42,459 bases of DNA, taken from NCBI GenBank assembly GCA_944325145.1, contig CALYDL010000016.1, positions 1-42,459 of the forward strand, read 5' to 3'. Below, in pieces: positions 32,561 to 39,903 of the stretch. Under the pieces are notes generated by a model. The model was not told the origin of the DNA. It ran no database searches and saw only the letters and a list, made by a program, of their open reading frames with translations. How positions within the stretch are numbered: position 1 is the stretch's first letter; each line of letters begins with the position of its first letter. The position numbers were made by a program, and so were the translations under genes. Source of the stretch: Candidatus Gastranaerophilales bacterium. Lineage in GTDB: Bacteria > Cyanobacteriota > Vampirovibrionia > Gastranaerophilales > Gastranaerophilaceae.

Positions 32561-33271
32561 TTAATCAAACCATTCAATTTCATTTTTTGCAGGGGTTTTA
32601 TCTGTTTGAACTGTCCATTTTATATTATGACATTCTTTCAGCTTGTTTTCGCAATACTCAATAAACTTTTTGATTTTTTCTTCTTTTGTTACTTTTGCAG
32701 CTTTCATTTGCTGATATAATTTTTTCTTAGCTTGTGCGTATTTCCCAAAGCAACAGTTTTCATGTTCAAGTGGATTAGAACCATCTGTTTTGTTTAAATT
32801 TTCACAATCATAGGAATGACAAAATCTAACTTTTTTATTAAATTTTTTATTGCCACTAATGTGCTCAAATTCATTTGGTTTTCCACAATGATGACATTGT
32901 TTATAAATCTGTTTATACTCTATTTCGCTTATATCAAAGAAGTTTAAGTCTGCTATATTTACTAATAACCAATCTAGTGCATTAGGAAGATTATTAATTT
33001 CAAAATTTACTTTAAATAAAACCGGTGCATCTTTTGATATAAAATTTTTATAATAATAAACAAATCTTTTTAACAACAAATCCATAGCATCTGGTGGTAA
33101 ACAATCTAAATTTTGCAAATTTTCGTCAAGCTCAGAAATATCAATATCATTGTAATCAAGTATTTCTTTAGCATTTTGAGCTAAATTAAAATTCTGAAAT
33201 TCTTCTATATCTTTTTTCTTTTCTTTTAACCAATCAAGAAAAGGTTCTTTTAAAAAATCAAAATTATTCAT
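32561..33271 (-). CDS. Zinc-ribbon-containing protein of unknown function
   Basis: A 236-residue protein, acidic and helical in its first 120 residues. It then carries a Cys cluster: QCHHCGKPNEFEHI, KKVRFCHSYDCENL and HENCCFGKY, which could bind one or two zinc ions. A basic helix follows (KKKLYQQMKAAKVTKEEKIK). The layout suggests a nucleic-acid- or protein-binding role but no family is recognised. It converges with the small-gene cluster and diverges from the gene at 33351. Confidence 0.6.
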   Translation of the reverse strand: MNNFDFLKEPFLDWLKEKKKDIEEFQNFNLAQNAKEILDYNDIDISELDENLQNLDCLPPDAMDLLLKRFVYYYKNFISKDAPVLFKVNFEINNLPNALDWLLVNIADLNFFDISEIEYKQIYKQCHHCGKPNEFEHISGNKKFNKKVRFCHSYDCENLNKTDGSNPLEHENCCFGKYAQAKKKLYQQMKAAKVTKEEKIKKFIEYCENKLKECHNIKWTVQTDKTPAKNEIEWFD

Positions 33272-33350
33272 AATATGTTCTTGAAAATATTACATTCCAT
33301 TACATATTTTAATATGTAATAATAAAAATGTAAATAAAAAGGAGATAAAA

Positions 33351-33788
33351 ATGAAAAAATTTTTAATTAAAACGCTGAAATTTCAAAAACTACCATTTTC
33401 AGATTTATTTTTTAAAGATAATGTTTTATTAACTCTTGTAATATCTAATAAGCACAACAGAATGTTTAAAATAGAAAAACCACAAATTTCTGATGACTAT
33501 ATTAAAAATTTTGAAGATTTTTTTATAGTAATTGATACCGGAATGCAAAATTCTTTTATACTGTTAGATAAGAATGATTATTTGTTTCTTCAAAATACTA
33601 ATGGTAATGCAAATATCCGTTCAAAAATGATTCTCAGATACAGTATTTTCCCAGCTATTGATGAAGAGGTTACTCCAACAGCCATAATTGAAAACAAACT
33701 ATTTGTATCGGAAACACTAAGAATTCCACTACTCGAAAAAGAAGATATAAAATCAATAATAGAAGATAGACTTACAATAAATTTATAA
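33351..33788 (+). CDS. Protein of unknown function, first of a two-gene unit
   Basis: A 145-residue protein beginning MKKFLIKTLKFQKLPFSDLF, with a GGAGA ribosome site. It looks beta-rich with an acidic C-terminus (PLLEKEDIKSIIEDRLTINL). No motif is recognised. It is followed after 11 bases by the gene at 33800 and then by a terminator. Small pairs like this within defence islands are sometimes toxin-antitoxin modules, but nothing in the sequence proves it. Confidence 0.6.
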   Translation: MKKFLIKTLKFQKLPFSDLFFKDNVLLTLVISNKHNRMFKIEKPQISDDYIKNFEDFFIVIDTGMQNSFILLDKNDYLFLQNTNGNANIRSKMILRYSIFPAIDEEVTPTAIIENKLFVSETLRIPLLEKEDIKSIIEDRLTINL

Positions 33789-33799
33789 GGAGACATTTT

Positions 33800-34084
33800 A
33801 TGAATATAAGACACAATTGGACAAAACAAGACGATTATTATGTTTATTGTTTGTATGTTTTAAAAATTACAGACACTCAAAAATTGGAAAAAGTTGCACA
33901 GGATATTGGTTGCAAGCTAGGAAGCCTAAAAATGAGAATTAAAAACTTTGAATACATTGATACAAAAACTACAGGATTATCTAACTATGGAAAAATTTCA
34001 GAAGAAGTGTACCGGGAGTTAAAAAATAATTTACAAAAAGAACAATATGTTATTAGTGAATTTAAGAATAAATTTAGATTTTGA
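33800..34084 (+). CDS. Small putative DNA-binding protein of unknown function
   Basis: A 94-residue protein starting NIRHNWTKQDDYYVYCLYV. The pattern W-T-x-x-D-D, then VAQDIGCKLGSLKMRIKNFEYI and TGLSNYGKISEEVYREL, resembles a small helical SANT/Myb-like or HTH-like module that also occurs in restriction-associated proteins. An AAGGAG site precedes the start. The partner upstream and the terminator downstream define a two-gene unit. The family is recalled from pattern only. Confidence 0.58.
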   Translation: MNIRHNWTKQDDYYVYCLYVLKITDTQKLEKVAQDIGCKLGSLKMRIKNFEYIDTKTTGLSNYGKISEEVYRELKNNLQKEQYVISEFKNKFRF

Positions 34085-34107
34085 TTGTCATAAAAGACTC
34101 GCTTTCT

Positions 34108-34138
34108 GCACCCAATAATTTGGGTGCTTCTTTATTTT
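34108..34138 (+). terminator. Rho-independent terminator after 34084
   Basis: GCACCCAA (34108-34115) pairs with TTGGGTGC (34120-34127) around a 4-base loop, followed by a T-rich tail. Confidence 0.88.
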
Positions 34139-34225
34139 ATTATCTTAAATCCATCTTCTAATTTCTGCTGTATTAAGAATTCAAACCTCATTTTAAAATC
34201 ATTAATATAATGCCAGGCGAGGTTT

Positions 34226-34318
34226 TTATAGATAATATTTAGTATATTCAAGCTCTTTTGTTCTGAGTTTAAATCTGCTCCTGAATTTTGATTTTGCTAA
34301 TTTGTCTAAAATATCCAT
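34226..34318 (-). pseudogene. Truncated DUF4186-family gene remnant
   Basis: The 30-codon frame reads MDILDKLAKSKFRSRFKLRT then KELEYTKYYL and a stop. The run LAKSKFRSRFKL is the recognised start of DUF4186, whose members are about 110-130 residues and continue with KGM..I..HA and a HPVFIAQHAT block. Nothing of that block follows, so the gene is cut after its first 30 residues. It lies just upstream of the nuclease gene in a 286-base stretch with no other gene. Confidence 0.68.
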
Positions 34319-34371
34319 TTTATATCTATTACTTGTACTGATATGGTGTTATATGTCACAACATGCTCGTT

Positions 34372-35397
34372 TTATTGAAAATTACTCCATTTTTTATTTT
34401 TTATTAGAGTTTCTAAATCATTAATATCTTTTACTTTTTCGTCAAAATTAAAATATATTTTGCTTCCAAACATTCCGCCTCTTGAATCTTTATTGAAGTT
34501 GATATTTTCTTTGAAATCACTAAGTAAAAACATTTGAACCCCATCATCCCAACAATATTTACTTTTTTCTGTTGCTTCTTTAATAATATCTTCTTCTTTG
34601 TAATTATCACTATCAAACCACGATATACTTATATTTTTTTTAGCTTTTGAATCATACATGCAAACAGCTTTTATTTCTGCTATACAATTTACGTTTTTAT
34701 TTTCATAAATACCAAAATATTTTGAACGAGCGTGTTTATATGCACCTTTTGCCTCTGGGCAAAGATATAACTTTCTGTTAATTACATCGTTTTTCGAAAC
34801 TGCACAATTTACAACGTCTAATCTATATTTCCAGGTCGGTAAAAGATTATTCTCATCCAAAAATTGTTCGTATTCTTTAATTATATTGTGAAGAGTTTCT
34901 GATTTAATTCTGTCAGAAATATTTTCTAGTGCATATTTTAATTGTTCAAATTCAACTTTTGTAATAATTAAATCTTTTTCGTCCTTATATTTTTCTTTTA
35001 TTGCATCAAAAGCTTTTGATTCTTCTTTTAAACCATCAAAATTTGCAAGTGCAATAAATATTTTCTGTCCATTAAAATTCAAAAGATTTTCAATATGGCG
35101 CTCTAATTGATCATTATAAAACCAATCAGTAGTTTTGGTTTCAATAAAAATTTGAAACGGTAATTGCTGAATCACTCCGTCAATTATAGAATTCCCTCTT
35201 TCGCAACTATATCCAACTTGTTGTAAGAAATTTACTCCTATATTTATATTCCGTCCTTCATCTGCTAATAAATCAATTATAAATGACTGAAATAAATTCG
35301 GGCTTTCATTATAAATTTGCCTTAGAACTAATAATGTGTAATTTGTAACCTTGTTTTCTTTTTGTTCATATTGTGGGAAAAAACTTACTTCTGTCAT
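34372..35397 (-). CDS. PD-(D/E)XK-type nuclease-fold protein
   Basis: A 341-residue protein (start ATG at 35397, 7 bases after AAGGAG; a TTG two codons earlier is not needed). The catalytic core is visible: D73 in SIIDGVIQ and E86-x-K88 in IFIETKTTDWF, the D-(x)n-ExK signature of restriction-endonuclease-fold enzymes. The rest has a basic/aromatic middle and a C-terminal region with WFDSDNYKEED. It has no adjacent methylase, so it may act alone as a defence nuclease. Neighbours on the same strand are the macro-domain gene and the RloA/RloB pair. Confidence 0.72.
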   Translation of the reverse strand: MTEVSFFPQYEQKENKVTNYTLLVLRQIYNESPNLFQSFIIDLLADEGRNINIGVNFLQQVGYSCERGNSIIDGVIQQLPFQIFIETKTTDWFYNDQLERHIENLLNFNGQKIFIALANFDGLKEESKAFDAIKEKYKDEKDLIITKVEFEQLKYALENISDRIKSETLHNIIKEYEQFLDENNLLPTWKYRLDVVNCAVSKNDVINRKLYLCPEAKGAYKHARSKYFGIYENKNVNCIAEIKAVCMYDSKAKKNISISWFDSDNYKEEDIIKEATEKSKYCWDDGVQMFLLSDFKENINFNKDSRGGMFGSKIYFNFDEKVKDINDLETLIKNKKWSNFQ

Positions 35398-35464
35398 AAT
35401 CAAGCTCCTTTATATTTAGTATATCATAATCTAAAGGTATGCCAGATATGGATCTAGTAAACTA

Positions 35465-35968
35465 TTAACTCAATATTCTTTTATAAATTTCAATAATTGC
35501 ATCATTTATGTCAATAAAAATTACCTTTTCAAAACAATCGCATTTAGTTATAAACTCACTAACTGCATCTGTTGCTATTTTGCATGCTTCTTCTAACGGG
35601 AAATGATAAATTCCACAAGATATAGATGGAAAAGCTAGCGTTTTGATTCCATTTTCTTTTGCAAGATTTAAAGCCGTTTCATAACATGATTTTAAAAGTT
35701 CTCTCTCTTTTTTATTGCCGCCATGCCAGACGGGACCGACAGTATGTATTACATATTTTGCCGGCAGATTATAACCTTTTGTAATTTTTGACTGTCCCGT
35801 TTTGCAGCCGTTTAAAGTTCTGCATTCTTCTACAAGTTCTTTACCTGCAGCACGATGAATAGCACCATCTACTCCGCCTCCACCTAATAAACTTGTGTTT
35901 GCGGCATTAACTATTGCATCAACTTTTAACTTTGTTATATCACCTTTTAAAACCTGAATTTCAGTCAT
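35465..35968 (-). CDS. Macro-domain ADP-ribose hydrolase (MacroD/YmdB type)
   Basis: The protein is a single macro domain of 167 residues: VNAAN (20-24), GGGGVDGAIHRAAG (29-42), YVIHTVGPVWHGG, and AFPSISCGIYHFP. This matches MacroD-type O-acetyl-ADP-ribose deacetylases, including the catalytic Asn/Asp pair (NAAN, VDGAIH). It removes ADP-ribose from proteins or small molecules. Within a defence island it might counter ADP-ribosylating toxins, but many are housekeeping genes. It is leftward, 20 bases past the RloB-like gene, and probably in the same transcript. Confidence 0.92.
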   Translation of the reverse strand: MTEIQVLKGDITKLKVDAIVNAANTSLLGGGGVDGAIHRAAGKELVEECRTLNGCKTGQSKITKGYNLPAKYVIHTVGPVWHGGNKKERELLKSCYETALNLAKENGIKTLAFPSISCGIYHFPLEEACKIATDAVSEFITKCDCFEKVIFIDINDAIIEIYKRILS

Positions 35969-35988
35969 TTAACTATCCCATTTATAAA

Positions 35989-36591
35989 CTATATTGTTAT
36001 ATCAAAAATTGACAAAAGAAGCCTTAGTTCTTCAATATCCTTAGCCTTCTTTAAAATATATTCTTTTGATAAATTTTCTTTGTAGAATTCAGCTTCATCC
36101 TTTTTGCCAAATATCCCTTTTAATGCTGATTTAATCATCTTTTTATTTTTGTCTAAATTATCTTCATCAAATAAAGGTTCTTTAAATTTCGGTATCTTGT
36201 GTTCGAAAAGTCTGATTAAAAGACCTTCAATACTCAAAGGATTCGAGACTATGATTGTTGGTTTCCGATTTTCTATGTTTAAATTTTGTAATTCTTTATC
36301 TGAAACACTAGCACCAATAGTAACTTTCCATCTTTTACCTAATTCACTTTTCCAATCCGTATCAAGTTTGTCATCTTCATCAAACCAAGCATATATTTTA
36401 TCAAACCCTGGTGCTTTTAATGCCCTGGCTAAAATGGCATTTGAGGTTCCACCTAAATCAGGGTGAATATTTAAATTAATTCTTTTTTCAGAATCAAAAA
36501 TGCTTTGTAGAAAATATAGAAAAGTCCTTTCTCGTTTTCCTTCCAGAGCTATAAAAACTGATTGTTTTTTGTTTCTTTTCTTTTTTGTCAT
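35989..36591 (-). CDS. RloB-like TOPRIM protein (AbiLii-like)
   Basis: A 200-residue protein starting TKKKRNKKQSVFIALEGKRE. The run ALEGKRERTFLYFLQSIF corresponds to the acidic N-terminal Glu motif of RloB/TOPRIM proteins (normally C/E-EG-x-T-E), and YAWFDEDDKL supplies the DxD pair. A basic N-terminal tail precedes. It starts 3 bases after the RloA stop, so the two are translationally coupled. RloA/RloB pairs include AbiL, an abortive-infection system with a AAA15 ATPase and an RloB protein of the same sizes. The first acidic motif is less canonical than usual. Confidence 0.75.
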   Translation of the reverse strand: MTKKKRNKKQSVFIALEGKRERTFLYFLQSIFDSEKRINLNIHPDLGGTSNAILARALKAPGFDKIYAWFDEDDKLDTDWKSELGKRWKVTIGASVSDKELQNLNIENRKPTIIVSNPLSIEGLLIRLFEHKIPKFKEPLFDEDNLDKNKKMIKSALKGIFGKKDEAEFYKENLSKEYILKKAKDIEELRLLLSIFDITI

Positions 36592-36594
36592 TCC

Positions 36595-37797
36595 CTACAA
36601 ATCCCCAATTCTTGGTGTTGCACCATAAGTGCCGGATAAATATTTTTCAAAGAAGTTTTCAGTATTCCTTACTCCCTCAATTTCATCAAGTCTATAAACT
36701 TCTGTGTTTAAATAATCTTCTTTTTCGCATAAGAATATCTGTTTTTTATCTCTATCATTCAAAAATAAAGGTTGATGAGTTGAGAAAAATAACTGTGCAT
36801 TATGTTTATTTGTTTCTTTATTTGTAAAAAGACTTATAAGTTTTCTTGCTATATCATAGTGTAATCTTGCATCTATTTCATCTATAATAGCAATTCCACC
36901 TTTTGATAAAACTTTAATTAGATTTAAAAGCAAAAATGTTCCCTTAACAGTACCAGCCGATTCATCTATGGCAGATAAAGAGAAACTTTGCCCATTATTT
37001 GAATGTTTAAAACCTATAATTTGTTGTGTTGTGCCATTATCAAATTGTATTTTAAATGATTCATCCTGAGCAAAATCTTCGATACCAAAATCAAAACTCC
37101 TTAAATAAGGAATTAAATCATTTTTAAATTCAGATTTCTCTAGTGCTCTTGATAAATATACAGATTCAGAAACGTGATCATAGCTTCTTGAATCTACATT
37201 TGAAACATTACTAAAAATACTACTTGTAATTTCTTTTAAGCCTAATTTTTCAAGGTATCCTGTACCTAATAAGAAAGATAAAAAGGTTACATTTTTCTTA
37301 AGTTTAAATCTGTTTTCTTCATTAGAGTTTATTTTAGATAAATCATTATACCTATTGTATGTAATTTCTATATTTCCATTACTACTTTTCAGTTTATAAA
37401 GATATGAATATCCTTTTTCAGCTTTTGTTGAGAGTGTTTCTTCTAGGATTTCTTTTGGAGATAAAACTAACTCATATTTATATAATTTATTATTATTATC
37501 AAAGGTTAAAGAAAATTTTGTATCTTTATTTTTATTTAGTTTATGTTGATCAAATAATGCTTCATAACTGCCAACCATATCATAATATGACATTTGAGCA
37601 TACCAAAGTAGAAAATGAAGTGCTTTGAAAACATTGGTTTTACCTGAAGCATTTGCGCCAATAAAACAATTTACATTGCTAATAAATTTATCTTCATACT
37701 CAGTAAAACTACTAGAATATTTCTTTGTAGAAGTAAAGTCTAATTCTTGTTCTTCATTTATACTATAAAAATTTTCAACAGTGAAATTATGTATCAT
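36595..37797 (-). CDS. RloA/AbiLi-like AAA15-family ATPase
   Basis: A 400-residue ABC-like ATPase of the AAA15 (DUF4435-partner/AbiL) type. Walker A is GANASGKT (G47-T54), after the family-typical start IHNFTVENFYSINEEQELDF. Near the end come the signature LSAIDESAGTVKGTFLLLNL, Walker B GGIAIIDEIDARLH and the His switch FFSTHQP. In RloA/AbiLi and PARIS-type AriA the ATPase senses a trigger and releases or activates its TOPRIM partner, as RloB or AriB. No trigger is known here. Confidence 0.85.
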   Translation of the reverse strand: MIHNFTVENFYSINEEQELDFTSTKKYSSSFTEYEDKFISNVNCFIGANASGKTNVFKALHFLLWYAQMSYYDMVGSYEALFDQHKLNKNKDTKFSLTFDNNNKLYKYELVLSPKEILEETLSTKAEKGYSYLYKLKSSNGNIEITYNRYNDLSKINSNEENRFKLKKNVTFLSFLLGTGYLEKLGLKEITSSIFSNVSNVDSRSYDHVSESVYLSRALEKSEFKNDLIPYLRSFDFGIEDFAQDESFKIQFDNGTTQQIIGFKHSNNGQSFSLSAIDESAGTVKGTFLLLNLIKVLSKGGIAIIDEIDARLHYDIARKLISLFTNKETNKHNAQLFFSTHQPLFLNDRDKKQIFLCEKEDYLNTEVYRLDEIEGVRNTENFFEKYLSGTYGATPRIGDL

Positions 37798-37976
37798 GTT
37801 ATAATAACCTCGTTTTGTTATTTTATTTACATTTTAACTCAATAATAACATTTTATCAATGCCAAAAAATCTAAAACAGCCTGTTTACAAGCATTATACC
37901 AATTTTATAATTACATAGATTTTATAATTATCAACTTTTTAATAATGTTTAATATCAATTGAATGCCATCTTAACT

Positions 37977-39221
37977 TTAAATATGTATCATCTCATAAAT
38001 CAAATTTAACTGATCTTCAAAGTTGGGGTTGAGTTCTTTCCATAAAAATACTGCAAGGTGGTGGTCGAGGTATTTTTGCATACTTGCCATAAACTTTTTG
38101 CGGTAAAGAATGTTATACATTCTTCGAGCTTCTTTTACTTCTTCAGGTTGCTGGCGTCGTTGCGGCAACTTTGCTTTTAGTGGTTTATGCATAATAAAAA
38201 CCTTATCATTATAGCAATACAAGCATATTGAAACATCGTTCATAAAAATCCTGACTTGTGGAATTTGTGGGTCGGAATCAAAATGCTCAACCAATTCCTG
38301 ATATTGTTTGTCAAAAATTTTTGCTCGAATATACTGATAAAAAGTCTCTGTTGTAGTGTTGCCTATATTTGCAATTTTTGCGGTTTGAGATGCAGGGATT
38401 CCAAAACAGAAGCATTTATAAATAATCTCAATTTGCTCTGTCGTTGCAAGATTATAGACTTTTGGCAGACGATTTAGATTTCTGCGGACTTTTGGTTCTT
38501 CTTCTCTGTAGTCCGGCATGAAATATTTGGGGAATATTCCCATTATCCCTTCTGTTTGGTACTTTTTACGTTTGGAATGAAACGCAGAATATGAAACCTT
38601 TAGCTTTGGATTCTTTAAAGGGATTATTTCTAAAAAACTCCGCAATTCTCTGCAATTCATACCCTCGGTTAGTTTAAAAAGTTTTAGGTATCTATATATA
38701 AATTCTTTGCCTCTATCAGACGCCACAACATACAAGCGTTCTTCCTCTTTGTTATGGAAAAGTTTTTTGACTTCTTTATCCATTGCGCGTCGTTCGGAAT
38801 CCTCTAAAAAATCGTAGAGCTTAAGCGACGAACGTTTAATTAAATATTTCCCCTCTAAATCGGGTTCTTTATTGGGTTTTACGATGTAATTACCTTTTAA
38901 ACAATTTCTTTTAACGGTTTCTTCCTGAATATTCAGCAGTCGAGCGACCTCAGATATTGTAAGCCAAATATCTGAATCACTGCTTTGAGTTGTGGGGACA
39001 TGTTTGTTCACACACTTTTTAAAATTTGTGTATAGATATTCTGTACTTGATATCTTTTTAATTTGGCTTAAAGATTCTAAATCGTTTAGTGCTTTTTGAA
39101 TTGTTTTTTCATTTTCTTCAAGCATTGGCAGAATGTCAGGCAGAGTGAATTTATTAAGCCATTTTGCTATTTTAAGAATTTTCATTTGTAAGTTCAATTT
39201 CTTCTGCGTCAGCATCGTCAT
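37977..39221 (-). CDS. Third gene of Mu-like transposition module, unrecognised
   Basis: This 414-residue protein starts at 39221, inside the MuB gene, with a strong AAGGAGG 9 bases before its ATG; a second in-frame ATG at 39185 is also possible. Residues 80-135 have a MuA/MerR-like winged helix (DIWLTISEVARLLNIQEETV, GKYLIKRSSLKLYDFLED). Around residue 280 a second HTH appears (AYCFCFGIPASQTAKIANIG is close to the reading there), resembling IS1-type or resolvase HTH, then IPQVRIFMNDVSICLYCYND. No TniQ zinc finger, DDE triad or recombinase motif is evident. Order A-B-third suggests a target-selection or transposition cofactor, but this is only inference. Confidence 0.7.
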   Translation of the reverse strand: MTMLTQKKLNLQMKILKIAKWLNKFTLPDILPMLEENEKTIQKALNDLESLSQIKKISSTEYLYTNFKKCVNKHVPTTQSSDSDIWLTISEVARLLNIQEETVKRNCLKGNYIVKPNKEPDLEGKYLIKRSSLKLYDFLEDSERRAMDKEVKKLFHNKEEERLYVVASDRGKEFIYRYLKLFKLTEGMNCRELRSFLEIIPLKNPKLKVSYSAFHSKRKKYQTEGIMGIFPKYFMPDYREEEPKVRRNLNRLPKVYNLATTEQIEIIYKCFCFGIPASQTAKIANIGNTTTETFYQYIRAKIFDKQYQELVEHFDSDPQIPQVRIFMNDVSICLYCYNDKVFIMHKPLKAKLPQRRQQPEEVKEARRMYNILYRKKFMASMQKYLDHHLAVFLWKELNPNFEDQLNLIYEMIHI

Positions 39222-39903
39222 TTTTTAACACCTCCTTCAATGTTATTTCGTCTATTTCTTTTATTCCGTTTGATTTTGCGACCCGTTCCGCTTTACTGAT
39301 AGTTTTTACCAATTGTCTGAAACGATTTGTGCGAGTGTATAAAAGCTTTTTGGCACAATCCGTAAACGGAACTTCTGATAATTGGTCGATTATTGAAGTT
39401 ATATCTTGTTTTGAGAACGGCTCAAATTTTATAATTTCCAATAATCTGTCATATAAATGTTTGTGCCTTTGGAGCCTTTTATTAGCCGTACCCATTCCGA
39501 CTAAAACAATAGGAACATTCGTTTTATCATGAATGTCCCTTAAAGTTTCAACTGCCCGAGAATCAATAGTCAAATAGTCCGTTTCATCTACAATAATGGT
39601 TCTTGGGGTTTTGATTAATTGCGATACAACTTGATTGAAGATATCCGAGAATTTATTGTATGGAATCTCGCCTAACTCTTCAACCATCTCTTCTAATAGC
39701 CAACGGGCAGACATAAGATTGGCACTCCTGATTAATATTGCATCATTTTGTGCCGCCCACCAAGTTATTGCATAAGTTTTACCAAGTCCCGGCTCGCCAT
39801 AAACAAGTCCCATTCCGGGGACTCCGTCTTCTCTTTCTTTCAGGCGGTTCATCATCGAGATTAATTGTTTCACGTTTTTTGTTTTCACAAAGACCTTTTT
39901 CAT
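39172..39903 (-). CDS. MuB/TnsC-like AAA+ transposition ATPase
   Basis: This 243-residue protein belongs to the MuB/TniB/TnsC group that binds target DNA and stimulates the transposase. Walker A is GEPGLGKT (G36-T43), Walker B is TIIVDETDYL, and the sensor region is VPIVLVGMGTANKRLQR. It lies directly after the MuA-like gene, sharing the stop/start junction, and overlaps the third gene by 50 bases. At 243 residues it is close to MuB-like and shorter than TnsC. Confidence 0.85.
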   Translation of the reverse strand: MKKVFVKTKNVKQLISMMNRLKEREDGVPGMGLVYGEPGLGKTYAITWWAAQNDAILIRSANLMSARWLLEEMVEELGEIPYNKFSDIFNQVVSQLIKTPRTIIVDETDYLTIDSRAVETLRDIHDKTNVPIVLVGMGTANKRLQRHKHLYDRLLEIIKFEPFSKQDITSIIDQLSEVPFTDCAKKLLYTRTNRFRQLVKTISKAERVAKSNGIKEIDEITLKEVLKNDDADAEEIELTNENS

